From contig NZ_CAUPIY010000006.1 in assembly GCF_963511525.1 (NCBI RefSeq), positions 62,001 to 126,000 of the forward strand: a stretch of 64,000 nt of DNA, given 5' to 3'. The position numbers were made by a program, and so were the translations under genes. Shown in pieces: positions 16,687-25,227 of the stretch. Numbering within the stretch: position 1 is the first letter of the stretch; each line of letters begins with the position of its first letter. The DNA is from Mobiluncus sp963511525 (lineage in GTDB: Bacteria > Actinomycetota > Actinomycetes > Actinomycetales > Actinomycetaceae). The notes beneath the pieces were generated by a model. It was not told the origin of the DNA. It ran no database searches and worked only from the letters and a program-made list of their open reading frames with translations.

Positions 16687-18015
16687 TTATACCCACAGCG
16701 CTTCGTGGTATTCAGCACTAAGAGGGTGATCCAGGTTACCTTGTGCAATCGCGGCGGGTGCGGAGGGGGCATTGGGCAGACGCGGTGCCAACAATGCTCT
16801 CACTGAATGATAAATATCGGGAGCTCCTGGCCATACGGTGTCATCTGGTAGGTTGTTTGCGTTGAGCTCGCCGACCCAATAGCCATCAGCTTGGATGACA
16901 TGTGCCTCCAAGAAGTCCCACCAACGGTAGTAAAGTTCGAAGTAGGGCTCTAATTCTTCTGCAGTGGCTCCCTGTTCGCGCAACGCAAAAGCCAGGGATA
17001 CCAATGACTGGATAGCTTCCGTAAGGACCCAGGTAAACCGTTGACGCATCAAAGGTTTACCGTGATAGTCCACGGTAAAGAAAATACCGCTGTGGCCGTC
17101 TTTGTACCATGAATCCGCGGCTGTCCGATCGAAAATCTCTCGTGCCACCTGCAAATAATCTTTCGGGGGTTCGAGACCATTGTTTTGTAAAGCGGCAGCT
17201 ACTTGGATAATTTTCCGTGACCAGCCAAAATTGTGTCCGACATTGATTCCATAGGGTCGGCGCGGGTCAGCTGGGGTGCCGACATTGTAGTTTCGGTCCA
17301 GGTTCCAATTTCCATCGAAGTGTTCCGGAACTCGCCAATTGTTTTTTCTGGCTTGTTCCATGGCAAAAGTGACAATTCGCGCGGCTCGTTCAATCCACTT
17401 TTTGTCTTGAGTGGCATCACCGACAGCGAGAAAAGCCGAGACGGCGTGCAGGTTTGAGCTCATGCCGTGATAGCTTTCCATCTCTGAAAAATCGCGTTCG
17501 AAGTTTTCGTTTACACGGCCAAGTTCTTCGTCCCAAAAGTATTTCTCTTCGACTTTGATGGCTTGTTTCAGTAAGTCTTTAGCGCTACTGACAGGGGTTA
17601 ATGAAGCTGCGGCAGCTGCCTCCAAAAGATAGGACATAGCCCGTGAGCTTTTCCGATTCCCCTCTGTTCCCGCAGGTATGCCACGCGTATTTGCTAATTT
17701 TTGGCGTTCTTGAATTGGTTCAATCAAAGAAAACCAGCCATCGTAGTCAGGATCTTTGAATGCATATGTGATGGCTTGGACTCCGTGTTCGCACCGTCGC
17801 AGAGAACCGGGGATTCCCAATAGCGAAGCTACGGCATAAATGTAGGTCGAGCGAGCCGTCAAATCGAGATCCACAGGTTTTGCTGTATCGACGCTCCCAT
17901 CTCTGCGAATGTATCCAAAACCGCCGTGAATGTATGCATTCTGGCCGTATTCCAGCACCGTTTGCATGTGATTGCCGAGCCAGCGAACATGTTCTGTGGA
18001 ATCGAATCTTGGCAT
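16687..18015 (-). CDS. N-acylglucosamine 2-epimerase (AGE) family isomerase
   Basis: An (alpha/alpha)6-barrel isomerase of 442 residues. Family features are DLDLTARSTYIYAVAS near the N-terminus, a middle region with ESYHGMSSNLHAVSAFLAVGD carrying a conserved His, and NVGHNFGWSRKIIQ plus PDIYHS towards the C-terminus, with His residues that fit the AGE/YihS/mannose isomerase active site. The substrate (mannose, sulfoquinovose or an N-acylhexosamine) cannot be fixed. The start is ATG 18015, with GGAGGG 7 nt upstream. It is the last gene of a minus-strand set behind a HAD phosphatase, suggesting a sugar-related task. Confidence 0.85.
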   Translation of the reverse strand: MPRFDSTEHVRWLGNHMQTVLEYGQNAYIHGGFGYIRRDGSVDTAKPVDLDLTARSTYIYAVASLLGIPGSLRRCEHGVQAITYAFKDPDYDGWFSLIEPIQERQKLANTRGIPAGTEGNRKSSRAMSYLLEAAAAASLTPVSSAKDLLKQAIKVEEKYFWDEELGRVNENFERDFSEMESYHGMSSNLHAVSAFLAVGDATQDKKWIERAARIVTFAMEQARKNNWRVPEHFDGNWNLDRNYNVGTPADPRRPYGINVGHNFGWSRKIIQVAAALQNNGLEPPKDYLQVAREIFDRTAADSWYKDGHSGIFFTVDYHGKPLMRQRFTWVLTEAIQSLVSLAFALREQGATAEELEPYFELYYRWWDFLEAHVIQADGYWVGELNANNLPDDTVWPGAPDIYHSVRALLAPRLPNAPSAPAAIAQGNLDHPLSAEYHEALWV

Positions 18016-18085
18016 TGTCGCTCCCTCCTCACCAGCCATCGATACGAAAATTTTACCCGTTGATTCCTAAGTTTTTTGGACTTCG

Positions 18086-18099
18086 GTTGAATTTTCAAC
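18086..18099. promoter_or_regulatory. Inverted repeat before AGE isomerase gene
   Basis: GTTGAA-TT-TTCAAC lies 71 bp upstream of the AGE start, in the only sizeable gap between it and the HAD gene. It may be an operator for a separate promoter; there is no other support. Confidence 0.3.
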
Positions 18100-18188
18100 A
18101 CTTATTAATTGCTTGAGAGAGTAAGTTTCGCGTTGCGTTCGGCAGATTTTTATCTGGTAACCGATTCACCCTGGGGGCTTCGAGTACT

Positions 18189-19058
18189 TCAAAGTCCCAT
18201 TACTTGAGTGAGAGCTTCCAAGACTGCGCCTGCACCCTGCTTCGTGTCCGGCAGGGTAGTGGCGGCAGCGGCTGCTTTTACTTCGGGTCGGGCATTTCCC
18301 ATGGCGACCCCGTAACCAGCGGTTCGCAGCAGGGGGATATCGTTACCGCCGTCTCCGATGGCAATAGTGTGACCCAAGTCAACCCCTAAATTCGCGCAAA
18401 CAGTGGCAAGTCCGTGCCCTTTTGAAGTTTCCGGAGGGTTAATGTCCAGCCAGGAACGCCACCCGATGGCGTGTTCCACACCGGTAAAATCTATGCGTTT
18501 GACCGCGCGATGAAATTCCTCATTATTCAACTGGGGTTCACGAATGACCACCCGGGAAACCGGGGTCGCCAAAAGTGTTTCGAGGTCTTGCACCTCCAGG
18601 GTTTCACGCAGTTCTCCGGGAGGGAAGGGCTTGGAAACCCGGAAACCGAGTGGATTGTCCTCCACTCCAATGCAGGCTTCGGGAAGCACCTGGAGTACGC
18701 GAGCCACTATGGGACGCGGGTCGAAAGTGTACTGATTCGTCAGGGCGTAACCGTCAGTTTGCGTATAATGACCGACCAGGGAGCCGTTGGCGCTGGCAAT
18801 CCAGGCACTTTCCAGTTCCAGCCCTTCCACCACCGGCAGGGTTGCCGGAACGGAACGTCCTGTGGTGATGCAGATGTGCACCCCACCAATACGGAGTCGA
18901 TCGGCATATTCCTTTACTTTGGGATAAATCTGCTGTTCGGGGGTGACTATGGTGCCGTCAATGTCCAGGGAGACCAACACGTCACGAGGATTTTTGGGCA
19001 AGCCCATTAGTCCCAGCGCGATAGCGTGGCGTGTGACTTGTTCGGTGTACTCGCCCAA
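18189..19058 (-). CDS. HAD-superfamily (Cof-type) phosphatase
   Basis: 289 residues. HAD motif I is SLDIDGTIV (about residues 30-38), motif II is CITTGRS, the motif III Lys is in SKGHGL, and motif IV is IAIGDGGNDIPLL. The large cap between motifs II and III places it in the Cof/IIB group, which dephosphorylates sugar phosphates or nucleotides. TTG start at 19058 with GGAGG 5-6 nt upstream. It follows serS after 47 nt and precedes the AGE isomerase; a HAD gene beside serS is common in actinobacteria. Confidence 0.88.
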   Translation of the reverse strand: MGEYTEQVTRHAIALGLMGLPKNPRDVLVSLDIDGTIVTPEQQIYPKVKEYADRLRIGGVHICITTGRSVPATLPVVEGLELESAWIASANGSLVGHYTQTDGYALTNQYTFDPRPIVARVLQVLPEACIGVEDNPLGFRVSKPFPPGELRETLEVQDLETLLATPVSRVVIREPQLNNEEFHRAVKRIDFTGVEHAIGWRSWLDINPPETSKGHGLATVCANLGVDLGHTIAIGDGGNDIPLLRTAGYGVAMGNARPEVKAAAAATTLPDTKQGAGAVLEALTQVMGL

Positions 19059-19105
19059 AAAAACCTCCGGTATCGGGTTAATATCGTGCTAAAAAGCTAT
19101 GCAAG

Positions 19106-20395
19106 TTATTTACCTGGTTGACTGACAGGTTCCAGAACTTCCAACCCGCCCAGATAGGGACGCAATCCGGCAGGGACCCGCACCGAACCATCGGCCTGCT
19201 GGTGGTTTTCTAAAATAGCCACAATCCAGCGCGTAGTTCCCAACGTTCCGTTCAAAGTGGCGCAAACCTGCGGTTTTCCTTCCGCATCGCGGTAGCGAAT
19301 TCCCAGGCGTCGCGCCTGGAAAGTCGTGCAGTTGGAGGTAGACGTTACTTCCATAAACCGCTTCTGGGTGGGCAGCCAGGCTTCGCAGTCAAACTTTTGC
19401 GCCGCGCTGGAACCGAGATCCCCGGCCGCTGTATTGATGACTCGATAGGGTAGTTCCACCTTGGCGAGCATTTCGCGTTCCATATTGAGCAGCTTTTGAT
19501 GCTCCGCCAGCGCATCTTCGGGCTTGCAATAGGAAAACATCTCGACTTTGTGGAACTGGTGGACGCGAATAATGCCGCGCGTATCCTTGCCGTAGGAACC
19601 CGCTTCGCGCCTAAAGCATGCTGACCAGCCGGTATAGCGCTTGGGACCGGCGGAAAGGTCAATGATTTCTCCCGTATGATAACCAGCCAAAGCAACTTCC
19701 GAAGTTCCAGTGAGGTACAAATCATCTGCCGGTAGGTAGTAAATCTCGTCCGAGTGCTCGCCTAGGAATCCCGTCCCGCTCATAGTCTCAGGTGACACCA
19801 TGCACGGCGTAATCATCGGGGTGAACCCGTGAGCCATGGCGGTGTCAAAGGCGGCGTTGAGGATGGCGAGTTCGAGGCGCGCGCCCACGCCCTTCAGATA
19901 GTAGAACCGCGCCCCCGAAACTTTGGCGCCCCGATCAGTGTCGATAGCGTCCAAACCGATACCCAGGTCGAGATGATCCTTGGGGGTGAAGCCTTCCGCC
20001 TCAAAGTCGCGAATCGGCACGCCCTCCTGACCCAGTACCTCGTAATCGTCTTCGCCGCCGGAAGGAACCCCGTCCAAAATCAGGTTTTCCAGCACCATCG
20101 CGGCCTTCTTGGCTTCCTCGGCGGCCTCATTAGACGTAACTTCTAAAGCTTTGACTGTTTCGCTCAGCTTCTTGGCTTGCTCCAGCAGGGCGGGGCGTTC
20201 CTCTTTCGAGGCGCTGCCGATGGTCTTTGAAAAGGCCTTTTGTTCGGCGCGCGCTGTTTCAAAAGCGGTCAGCGCCGCCCGGCGGCGTTCGTCAGCGGCT
20301 AAGGCCTGGTCTACAGTTGCGGGGTCGTTACCGCGAGCCACCTGGGAGGCCCGCATCGGTTCCGGATTGTCTTTCATCGCACGCAAATCAATCAT
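19106..20395 (-). CDS. serS: Seryl-tRNA synthetase
   Basis: Charges tRNA-Ser with serine. The 429-residue length is standard. It has an N-terminal coiled-coil arm (about 30-110, Ala/Glu/Lys-rich), then class II motifs: motif 2 around ACFRREAGSYGKDTRG and motif 3 GTLGTTRWIVAILEN, preceded by the serine-site TSEVAL. The start MIDLRAMKDNPE is typical. It is downstream of pheA on the minus strand (about 57 nt). Confidence 0.98.
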   Translation of the reverse strand: MIDLRAMKDNPEPMRASQVARGNDPATVDQALAADERRRAALTAFETARAEQKAFSKTIGSASKEERPALLEQAKKLSETVKALEVTSNEAAEEAKKAAMVLENLILDGVPSGGEDDYEVLGQEGVPIRDFEAEGFTPKDHLDLGIGLDAIDTDRGAKVSGARFYYLKGVGARLELAILNAAFDTAMAHGFTPMITPCMVSPETMSGTGFLGEHSDEIYYLPADDLYLTGTSEVALAGYHTGEIIDLSAGPKRYTGWSACFRREAGSYGKDTRGIIRVHQFHKVEMFSYCKPEDALAEHQKLLNMEREMLAKVELPYRVINTAAGDLGSSAAQKFDCEAWLPTQKRFMEVTSTSNCTTFQARRLGIRYRDAEGKPQVCATLNGTLGTTRWIVAILENHQQADGSVRVPAGLRPYLGGLEVLEPVSQPGK

Positions 20396-20452
20396 GCTTA
20401 AAGCATAACCGTTTTGCGCCTCATCTTTAGATAGCGCGGCTCGCTAGCGAAC

Positions 20453-21463
20453 TCACACCGCGCGACCGGAGACGACCTGTTCCATCCAGGCTTGTGCCGT
20501 GGCGAAATCCATATTCGCCGTCCCCCGCACAATCTGGGTGCGCATCCGATCCGCCCGCGGGTAGGAGCCTAAAAACCGCACTTCCGGGCAGGTTCGGTGC
20601 AGCCCCATCAAAGCATCTTTGACACGTTCTTCAAAAATATGGCCCTCGATATCAATGGAAAAGGCATAGCGGTCAAAGTGCCCTCCGACCGGGCGTGATT
20701 CGATGCGCGAAAGGTTTACTCCCCGTGCCGAAAACTGTTCTAGCATGGTCAGCAGGGCGCCGGATTCATTGTCCGGTAACGTAACTTGAACTGTGGTTTT
20801 GTCTGCCCCTGTGGGGGGAGGAATGGCTCCGGGAGGGGAAACTAGGACGAATCGGGTTTGGGCGCTGTCGTCATCGGCAATCCCCTCCGCGAGAGTTTTT
20901 CCGCCATAGGCCGAAGCGGATACTGCGGAGCAAAGGGCCGCGTCATAGCCGCACGAGGCGTCCTCCATCAGCAGTTTGGCGGCCGCGGCGGTGGAAGTGG
21001 TCGGGATATGAGTCACCTCGCCGATATGCTGCTCCACCCAACAACGAGTTTGCGCCCAGGCGTGCGGATGCGTGCCGATTCGTTTAATCCGACTCAACTC
21101 AAGCCCAGAATCTGCCCGCACCATCAACGCAAAGGCAATCGGTACTAAAACTTCACCCACAATCGTCAAGGGCTGACCGTGAGCTAAAGCGTCCAAAGTG
21201 GCGTTAACGCCGCCTTCAACGGAGTTCTCAATAGGCACGACAGCGCGATCGGCCTCGCCGGTACGAACCAGGTGCAGAGCAGATTCGACGCCGGCAGCGG
21301 GAATCAAGGTGGCGTCACGGGGTGTGATTTCACGGGTTGCTTGCTCGCTAAAAGTCCCAAAAGGTCCCAGGAAGGAAACTCGCAAAGGACCTCTCACCTC
21401 CGGTCCGGGAAGTGATGTTCCAGTCGAATTCGATGATGCCGGGTTGTTTGATACAGTGTTCAT
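20453..21463 (-). CDS. pheA: Prephenate dehydratase
   Basis: Converts prephenate to phenylpyruvate in phenylalanine synthesis. 336 residues: the PDT domain starts at about residue 28 (VSFLGPFGTFSEQA) with NSVEGGVNATLDAL, then a substrate T-R-F segment (DDSAQTRFVLVSP), then an ACT regulatory domain from about 225 with ESRP and FDRYAFSIDIEG, expected to bind phenylalanine. No chorismate mutase domain is fused. ATG 21463 with GAGGAG upstream. The roughly 25-residue Ser/Asn-rich N-terminal tail is unusual and could be trimmed by a later start. Confidence 0.95.
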   Translation of the reverse strand: MNTVSNNPASSNSTGTSLPGPEVRGPLRVSFLGPFGTFSEQATREITPRDATLIPAAGVESALHLVRTGEADRAVVPIENSVEGGVNATLDALAHGQPLTIVGEVLVPIAFALMVRADSGLELSRIKRIGTHPHAWAQTRCWVEQHIGEVTHIPTTSTAAAAKLLMEDASCGYDAALCSAVSASAYGGKTLAEGIADDDSAQTRFVLVSPPGAIPPPTGADKTTVQVTLPDNESGALLTMLEQFSARGVNLSRIESRPVGGHFDRYAFSIDIEGHIFEERVKDALMGLHRTCPEVRFLGSYPRADRMRTQIVRGTANMDFATAQAWMEQVVSGRAV

Positions 21464-21532
21464 AGATGGTACTCCTCAAAATAATTATCGCGAAGCAGCG
21501 CAATTTCCACAAAAATCGGTATGATTTTAACC

Positions 21533-22138
21533 ATGCAGACAAAAGTCAAGCCCGCTGTTATGCCTCCACGCCCGACGTCGGGGCGGACGGGCAACGGTAC
21601 GCGTAAACCGATTAAGCGTTCTTATAAGCCGCTTCCGACGACGCGTTACCTGGTTGCTGGTTTGACCGCGATTATTGTCAGCATGGGACTCATCGCCGGG
21701 GCGATGAGCTCAACCAATACTTTTGACACCAGGCCCTGGGATCCTTCCCAAGAAATGCACTGGGATCCGTTCGAGCATCATATGATTGCTGGTTTGGATG
21801 TGGGCTCTCTCAGTGAGGCGGGACGTCGTACTTCTGAGGCAATCAAACCTAAGACGGGTGCAACTCCCGCAGAAACTAATACGCAGACAAAGACTGAGAA
21901 AACTCCCGAGGCGACGGTCGATGAGTCTCCGGCCTCAGGCCAAGCCAATCCAGAGCCTTCCTCAGCCAATGAGACAAAGTCGTCTTCTACTGTCGTACAG
22001 ACTTTTGAAGTTCCTGGCGCGCCCCAAGAGCCGACCGCTTCAGAAGCTCCCGCTGGGGCGCCTCCCGTGGCTATGGGTTCCATCTCTAAGGGTTCTCCAG
22101 TTGACCCGGTTCACGAGGTCGCGGTCCCAAAAGCATAG
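21533..22138 (+). CDS. N-terminal part of a frameshifted membrane protein
   Basis: 201 residues: a basic cytoplasmic tail, one membrane helix (YLVAGLTAIIVSMGLIAGA, about residues 43-61), then a long Pro/Ser/Thr/Glu-rich extracellular linker. The frame ends at TAG 22136-22138. The frame one base back runs straight on into the next entry, whose first residues look like the missing extracytoplasmic domain. The likely join is at CCCAAAAGC (22126-22134). The ATG at 21533 lacks a Shine-Dalgarno; TATGAT ends 7 nt upstream, the pattern of a leaderless start. Confidence 0.7.
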   Translation: MQTKVKPAVMPPRPTSGRTGNGTRKPIKRSYKPLPTTRYLVAGLTAIIVSMGLIAGAMSSTNTFDTRPWDPSQEMHWDPFEHHMIAGLDVGSLSEAGRRTSEAIKPKTGATPAETNTQTKTEKTPEATVDESPASGQANPEPSSANETKSSSTVVQTFEVPGAPQEPTASEAPAGAPPVAMGSISKGSPVDPVHEVAVPKA

Positions 22139-22167
22139 CCACCGGAGCGTCTTCATCGGTCTCCAGT

Positions 22168-24273
22168 TTGGGTGGTGCCTCCGGTACGGTCAGTATGGCT
22201 GCCCAGATGAGCCGCGCGCCGCTATTAGTTTTGTTGGGTGCGCAATGGCGTTGGGATGACGATTCCCTGGCCGACCCGGACTTACGAGGACTCCTGGAAA
22301 GTTCCACCCGCGCAAATTCGGTGGTGCGTACCAAAGCGAACACCACTGTTCCGGCTGCCGGTTTTCGGACGTTGGCGACAGGAAACCGGATGGGCTCAAG
22401 TGAAAGAAACTGGAGCCTCGGTCGGGCGGTGCTGGATTCCGGTACAAACTTGCGCCTCTTTGGTGATGGAGCGGCGGCCGGTCTGGGTTTCGTGCACCCT
22501 GACGCACCGGGCACCAAGCTTCCCGATTCCCTGAGTTTTTCTCCGGCATCCAGCTACCGGGGGGCCAGCCCAGAAGTTTTTGCGGACCTGCTCAGCCAGG
22601 TCATGACTCCCGGAGCGGTCGTCGTGGTCGATATGAGGGTATTTTCCCGCCGCCTGCAGCCCCAAATTATTCGCGCCGCCTGGCAGCGCGGCGATGATTC
22701 GGGCTGGAATACCATTGTTGCCTCAATAGCTGATGATAAATCGGCGGTGAATCGGGAATCCGATGTTTACCTAGTTGACAAATCCGTGCCTCAAAAAGCC
22801 ATTGTTCCGCCGGGAAATCCCAGGCTGCAGGTTTTTGCGGCGCGCGGCCCCCAGTTTGGCAATGGGGGCGCGACCTCGGCTTCCACCCACCGACCGGGGT
22901 GGGTGCAAACCGCCGACCTGACCGCCACCATCTTGGACTATGTCGGAGCTCAGAAACCAGCGTGGGTACAAGGCTCAACCATCACTACGGGAAATGTGGT
23001 CACAGTGGAGTCTCTCGCGTCGGCAGCGCGCCGGGCCGCGATGATCCGCAATGTCCAAGTTTGGTTCCTTCCCGGCTTGGGGGTGGGGCTGGCTTTGTTG
23101 TTGATTGTGGCAGTATGGACACTGAATCGTCGCACTCACCCTCGGCTGGGTGAGGAGTGGGCACAGCCCCGGGCGCTGCTGGGGTTTTGGCGAATGGTCG
23201 CAACCTTCGCCGCCCTCATTCCGGCCATGGCGTACTTCATGAACTTGGCGCCGTGGTGGGAACTTGGACCAGCCGACACGGACGTGGCTGCCGCCAGCTA
23301 CCTGTGGTTGGGGTGCCTGCTCCCGGTCATCCTTAGTGCCCTAGCGGCGATAGTCTGGAGCGTTTTGGGCTTGAATTCCCTCCTCGGCCCGCTCTTCATA
23401 ATAAGCATATCATCGCTGATAGTAGGGGTACTTGACCCCTTAATTGGTTCTCCGATGGTGCTGGATTCCATCATGGGGCTGCAATCAACGGTCGGGGGGC
23501 GTTTTTTCGGCATCGACAATGTCATGTTCGCGGTACTCGCTACCGGGGCGCTCACCCTGGCTACGGTGGCCTACGGGCTGGTAGAGGAACGCAAACAACC
23601 AAATGTCTCAGAAAAGTCCCTGATGGTAGTGCTAATAGTGCTAGCTGGCGCGGTGATTATTCTGGACTCAGCCCCCAGCCTGGGGGCAGATTTCGGCGGC
23701 ACGATGGCTCTGGTTCCCGGCTTTGCCATCCTGTTCTTAAAATTCAATCGAAAACCTCTAACAATCCTATCATCTGCGACGATAGCCTTATTGACCGTAG
23801 TCGTAGCAGCTATATTTGCTTATTTAGATTGGTTGCGGCCCGCCGATGAACGCACTCATTTGGGCAATTTTATGGATACGCTCGCACAGGGGCGAGTGTT
23901 GCCGGTACTGATTAACAAATCTACGATGGTTTGGAATGCTGGCTGGCCGGCGTGGCTGATTATTAGTGTCATTCTGGCTATTCTCTTGGCCCTGGCGATT
24001 ATTCTGGCCCCGCTGTTTGCCAATATGCGCAACCCCTACCGACGTGACTACGGCTGGCTGTGGGGCAGCGTTGGCGCCAAGCTAAAACCCGAAGGAATCA
24101 CTTGGAATCATGCGGAAAGAGCCTTATTTATGGCTTGGTGTACCACGATGGTGGTGGGAATGCTGCTCAATGATTCTGGAATCCTGCTGGGTATGGCGGG
24201 AGCCGCGGTCATGTTCCCAGCCATCTTGGCGCAGGGATGTCACAAATTCCTAACAGACCAGCCTCAGCGCTAA
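22168..24273 (+). CDS. Polytopic membrane protein with large extracytoplasmic domain (C-terminal part)
   Basis: 701 residues from the first possible start (TTG 22168, no ribosome site). Residues 1-290 form a soluble domain containing APLLVLLGAQWRWDDD, FRTLATGNRMG and WVQTADLTATILDYVG, a layout that recalls alkaline-phosphatase/sulfatase-like folds, though no catalytic set is clear. About ten membrane helices follow. The soluble domain has no signal sequence of its own; the preceding gene supplies a helix and linker, so the pair probably encodes one protein of about 915 residues. Function unknown. A GT2 glycosyltransferase converges on it. Confidence 0.7.
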   Translation: MGGASGTVSMAAQMSRAPLLVLLGAQWRWDDDSLADPDLRGLLESSTRANSVVRTKANTTVPAAGFRTLATGNRMGSSERNWSLGRAVLDSGTNLRLFGDGAAAGLGFVHPDAPGTKLPDSLSFSPASSYRGASPEVFADLLSQVMTPGAVVVVDMRVFSRRLQPQIIRAAWQRGDDSGWNTIVASIADDKSAVNRESDVYLVDKSVPQKAIVPPGNPRLQVFAARGPQFGNGGATSASTHRPGWVQTADLTATILDYVGAQKPAWVQGSTITTGNVVTVESLASAARRAAMIRNVQVWFLPGLGVGLALLLIVAVWTLNRRTHPRLGEEWAQPRALLGFWRMVATFAALIPAMAYFMNLAPWWELGPADTDVAAASYLWLGCLLPVILSALAAIVWSVLGLNSLLGPLFIISISSLIVGVLDPLIGSPMVLDSIMGLQSTVGGRFFGIDNVMFAVLATGALTLATVAYGLVEERKQPNVSEKSLMVVLIVLAGAVIILDSAPSLGADFGGTMALVPGFAILFLKFNRKPLTILSSATIALLTVVVAAIFAYLDWLRPADERTHLGNFMDTLAQGRVLPVLINKSTMVWNAGWPAWLIISVILAILLALAIILAPLFANMRNPYRRDYGWLWGSVGAKLKPEGITWNHAERALFMAWCTTMVVGMLLNDSGILLGMAGAAVMFPAILAQGCHKFLTDQPQR

Positions 24274-24288
24274 CCGCTCAACGCAACG

Positions 24289-25113
24289 TTATTTCAGGCA
24301 GTAAACCTCACCGGGCTGTTGCTTACTCGCCGCGGCTAGGCGTAGCCGAAGTGGAGCGCGCACATGGCGCACAAAGCGTGTCGCTGCGGCCAGGAATACA
24401 TCTCGGAATTGGCTCAGCCGGTGACGATACCCTGCCATATCGTTGCCGGTAGCCCGGTGGGTCAGGTCGCAGGGAACTTCCTGCACCGAGTACCCCTTCA
24501 CCAAAAGGTCGATAGTCATGCCGGTTTCCACACCCCACTTGTGTGCCAAAGGTTGACAATCGAAAAACGCTTCCGCACTCAGGCAACGCTGACCGGACAG
24601 AGGCTGGAGAGGTTCCCACCCGGTCGCCCAGCGAATCGCTCGACGCGACAGACGCGTCACAAAACCGTGACCGCCGGCACCGGCTTGGCGCGGCAGGGCA
24701 GCTATGGCACAGTCCGTGCGTCCCTCCATTACCGCCTCAACCAGCGGGAAAGTCTGGGCGGCAGAATCGCCCAAGTCCGCGTCCAGAAACAGGATGAGAC
24801 GGCGAGGACCGTCCTCGGGGTCGCGCATGGCCGCGACTTTTGCCCCAGTCTCCATCGCGCTGGCCTTACCGCGGTTGACGGAATGGCGCACCACCACAGC
24901 ACCGGCACTGCGCGCGGCTTCTCCCGTATTGTCGCTGGAACCATCATCAATCACCACGAATAAATCCGCTCGGGGCAGTGCCTTGCAGGCACGAATAGTC
25001 GCCCCAATCGAATCGGCTTCATCCTTGGCAGGGATGATGACCGCGACTTTCTGGTTCGGATCGGGAACGGTTGCGGCGGAGTTCTTGCTGTTTTCCTGGT
25101 CAGTTTCTGGCAC
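24289..25113 (-). CDS. Family 2 glycosyltransferase
   Basis: GT-A fold transferase of 274 residues. The nucleotide-binding start is VAVIIPAKDEADSIGATI (about residues 23-40), with DDGSSDNT, the metal-binding DADLGD (about 116), and a C-terminal acceptor region with VETGMTIDLLVKGY. The ED-type catalytic base is unclear. It lacks membrane helices, so it is likely cytosolic and makes a glycosylated lipid, polyol or glycerate product. GTG 25113 lacks a Shine-Dalgarno but has TAAAAT ending 7 nt upstream. Confidence 0.85.
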   Translation of the reverse strand: MPETDQENSKNSAATVPDPNQKVAVIIPAKDEADSIGATIRACKALPRADLFVVIDDGSSDNTGEAARSAGAVVVRHSVNRGKASAMETGAKVAAMRDPEDGPRRLILFLDADLGDSAAQTFPLVEAVMEGRTDCAIAALPRQAGAGGHGFVTRLSRRAIRWATGWEPLQPLSGQRCLSAEAFFDCQPLAHKWGVETGMTIDLLVKGYSVQEVPCDLTHRATGNDMAGYRHRLSQFRDVFLAAATRFVRHVRAPLRLRLAAASKQQPGEVYCLK

Positions 25114-25227
25114 GTGTGCAATTTTAAAGCCCCATTAAGCCAAATGCGAGTTTTCGACGCTAAAAGTTTCCGGTTTTTGCCCTCTAAACCTCCGCGCCGG
25201 AACAGAAATTAGTGAAACAATGAGGCT

